Part shown: one piece after another, positions 42,629 through 43,948 of the stretch
Numbering within the stretch: the first letter of the stretch is position 1
Layout of the letters: each line of letters starts with the position of its first letter
The notes under the pieces: model-generated
Database searches by the model: none
Told to the model about the DNA's origin: nothing
What the model saw: the letters and a program-made list of their open reading frames with translations, nothing else
Made by a program: the position numbers and the translations under genes
Assembly: GCA_016223105.1 (NCBI GenBank)
Contig: JACRPR010000166.1
Coordinates: 1 to 43,948, forward strand
Direction of reading: 5' to 3'
From: Chloroflexota bacterium
GTDB lineage: Bacteria; Chloroflexota; Anaerolineae; UBA4142
DNA: 43,948 nucleotides

Positions 42629-42745
42629 TTACGCAATGCCGTGGTACATCATTGACCAGGCGCGCATAATGACCACTGTGCGCTTGGCTTGCCACATGGA
42701 TCGCAATGCCTCAATTGACCGAGGTTGAGAGGGGAACGCGTTCAT
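42629..42745 (-). CDS. Small ORF, 38 residues, possible leader peptide
   Basis: The ATG at 42745 follows AAGGAAG by six bases; the frame ends with TAA at 42629-42631, directly in front of the terminator stem. The peptide begins MNAFPSQPRSIEALRSMWQ and is basic with two Trp. The upstream leader from 42841 has small hairpins (GAACGCCG / CGGTGTTC; CTCGC / GCGAG) and two copies of GGTTCGATTG. No homologous family is recognised. It could be a small protein gene or a leader ORF regulating the ubiD operon. Confidence 0.5.
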   Translation of the reverse strand: MNAFPSQPRSIEALRSMWQAKRTVVIMRAWSMMYHGIA

Positions 42746-42847
42746 TACGTTCTTCCTTACTCGCGTCTTGCGAGAAATTGACAATCGAACCCAAGAACAC
42801 CGCGTCCGTTACGGCGTTCTTTCAACGATGGCAATCGAACCGTTTAT

Positions 42848-42876
42848 ATTATACGAATTTTTAATTTCGGCGTCTA
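42848..42876 (-). promoter_or_regulatory. Promoter of leader upstream of ubiD-family gene
   Basis: Minus strand TAGACG (42876-42871), 17 bases, TATAAT (42853-42848). Start near 42841, giving a leader of about 260 bases to the terminator. Confidence 0.65.
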
Positions 42877-42938
42877 CTACCCTAATGAGTAGTTGGCGCG
42901 CGCCGGCGTTCTGTATGCCGAACGATGTTCGCCGCGAG

Positions 42939-42971
42939 AGACCCTAAAGGTTTTGAAAACCTTTAGGGTCT
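42939..42971. repeat. Palindromic hairpin AGACCCTAAAGGTTTT
   Basis: Sixteen-base arms (42939-42954 and 42956-42971). The TAA stop of the NTF2-like gene (42963-42965) lies inside. Confidence 0.9.
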
Positions 42972-43331
42972 TTTCGTTTTCCAAAACTCGCGCATCACGC
43001 GCGCGCGCGCGCCTTCGAGATCGCACACGAGCAAACCGCGCTCTTGAATTTTTTCGCCGCTCGATGCAACGATCCAATGCGCGTCAATCTCCGCATAAAA
43101 ACGATTGCCGATGATGTCCACATTGCCAATCGTCATTTGAATCTCGCGCTGATCTTTCATCCACCACGCGAACCCTTTGCGAAGATTGTCGCGTCCGCGC
43201 ACCGGCGTTTTGAACGGATCGGTTTGCGCGGTCGCGTCGTCGGTAAATAATTCCGCCATCGCGTTCGCGTCTTGCGCGAGCCAGGCGCGTTGCAACGCAT
43301 CGATCCAGGCGCGCGCGGTTTGTTCGTCCAT
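42963..43331 (-). CDS. SnoaL/NTF2-like protein
   Basis: This 122-residue protein has the cone-shaped NTF2-like pattern: MDEQTARAWIDALQRAWLAQ, then MAELFTDDATAQTDPF, VRGRDNLRKGFAWWM and a beta-rich C half (YAEIDAHWIVASSGEKIQERG). Family members are isomerases, cyclases or nuclear-stress proteins; no specific function can be given. GGGAGG lies six bases before the ATG. The stop codon is provided by a palindromic repeat, and the terminal KTKRP is partly repeat-encoded. Confidence 0.8.
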   Translation of the reverse strand: MDEQTARAWIDALQRAWLAQDANAMAELFTDDATAQTDPFKTPVRGRDNLRKGFAWWMKDQREIQMTIGNVDIIGNRFYAEIDAHWIVASSGEKIQERGLLVCDLEGARARVMREFWKTKRP

Positions 43332-43488
43332 CGTGTCCTCCCGTTCGGGTTAGAAATTAGAGCCGCGTGAATTATACCGGAAATTCGTTGACAATTCCAT
43401 CGGCTTCCGCCCACGCGTTATTTTGATCTGCCCAGTGGGTATGCTATACCGTGCACGGTCACAAACTGAGGTAAAGCGCAATCAGTGA
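43332..43488. other. Intergenic region before IS remnant
   Basis: About 157 bases between the NTF2-like gene and the transposase remnant. A TATAAT on the minus strand (43371-43376) may be the -10 of the NTF2-like gene, but no good -35 is found. No ORF or repeat seen. Confidence 0.4.
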
Positions 43489-43948
43489 CCGAGAGCAGTA
43501 TATCGCCAGCTCGGTCATCGCAACCGCATCCTGGGACGCGCGGTCATGGTCGCCGCCGTAGCCATGCTCATTTGGCGGCAAGTCCCATCGGTCTGTGAAC
43601 TGGCAAAAATGCTGGCACGCGAAGACGTGTTTTGGATACCCCGGGTGCAGGTGTCCCAACAAGCCTTGAGCAAACGTTTCCTGAATTTTCCCGCCGAAAT
43701 CTTCAAGCGCGTGTTGATGGACCGATTGCCCAGCCCGGCACGCTCTGGGTTTTTGATCGCGGCTTTTACGATTTCACTTTTTTCGATGATCTGATTGATC
43801 ACGGCGTCGCGTGGATCACCCGGCTCAAGTCGAATACCATCTTCGCGGTCGAACAGGTTTTGGTTCAAACCGCTGAGGTGCGAGACCGCATTGTTCTGCT
43901 CGGTGAAGCGCAAGCGCGGTGCCGTCACGCCGTGCGGGTGATTGAGGT
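43489..43948 (+). pseudogene. IS4-type transposase remnant, internally deleted
   Basis: One frame (43489 to about 43733) encodes a transposase N-terminal part (LGHRNRILGRAVMVAAVAM, IWRQVPSVCELAKMLAREDV, VSQQALSKRFLNFPAEIF). From about 43734 a different frame continues with PGTLWVFDRGFYDFTFFDD, the second catalytic Asp region, to the window end. The part carrying the first catalytic Asp is missing and the frame is shifted, so it is a deleted, inactive copy. No start codon precedes it, and the window cuts its 3' end. Confidence 0.78.

Noticed and set aside
42777..42841. tRNA-like TpsiC sequence GGTTCGATTG
   Set aside because: No acceptor stem or cloverleaf can be formed around either copy.

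Overview
The window looks like a chromosomal piece of an anaerobic or facultative bacterium, most likely a Chloroflexota (Anaerolineae-like) member. That placement is an inference. It rests on Thr/Pro-rich linkers in secreted proteins, a very CGCG/GCGC-rich sequence, Tat-exported selenocysteine formate dehydrogenase, a group 3b-type [NiFe] hydrogenase, and intergenic regions packed with short palindromic repeats. No rRNA, tRNA or CRISPR array was seen. Promoters resemble sigma-70 type (for example TTGCGC-17-TATAAT, often with an extended TGC), and most genes have a good AGGAGG-type ribosome site.

Layout. 52-8518 is mainly minus strand: a Nudix hydrolase and a secreted glycosidase; a serine hydrolase; the overlapping operon trmD - double GNAT - small HExxH protein; a TauE/SafE permease; and a SIS isomerase with a ROK sugar kinase. 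A small Thr-rich membrane protein (5624) and a large secreted protein with two metzincin domains (8678) run on the plus strand. 11431-14206 (minus) holds a DASS dicarboxylate/tartrate-type transporter and a tartrate/D-malate dehydrogenase. 14378 is a lipoprotein.

16205-34123 (plus) is an H2/formate/redox region. It contains the four-subunit hydrogenase hydB-hydG-hydD-hydA and its maturation protease; a CheY-like regulator and a GAF histidine kinase; a CxxCH-bearing sensor kinase with a NarL-type regulator; a DUF3800 protein; a selenocysteine formate dehydrogenase with FeS and NrfD-type membrane subunits; and a second GAF kinase paralogous to the first.

34301-42525 (minus) is a seven-gene collinear cluster: a UbiD-type decarboxylase/carboxylase, a UPF0261/Tm-1-like protein, a HAD hydrolase, two proteins resembling the two catalytic components of phenylphosphate synthase (a split PEP-synthase-like pair), a histidine phosphatase and a second Nudix enzyme. 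It suggests ATP-dependent activation and carboxylation/decarboxylation of a phenolic or similar aromatic compound. A promoter, a small ORF and a strong terminator precede ubiD and may form an attenuator. The right edge is an internally deleted IS4-type transposase.

The most unusual feature is the density of short palindromic elements (at least ten sequence families, about 30-110 bp) and two related MITE-like elements. Four palindromes sit in frame inside conserved genes (trmD, the GNAT gene, and the ROK gene twice). About eleven supply the stop codon of the gene they follow, and two examples are nested. Two free-standing small-RNA candidates with promoter and terminator were also found (26833-26900 minus; 16039-16125 plus).
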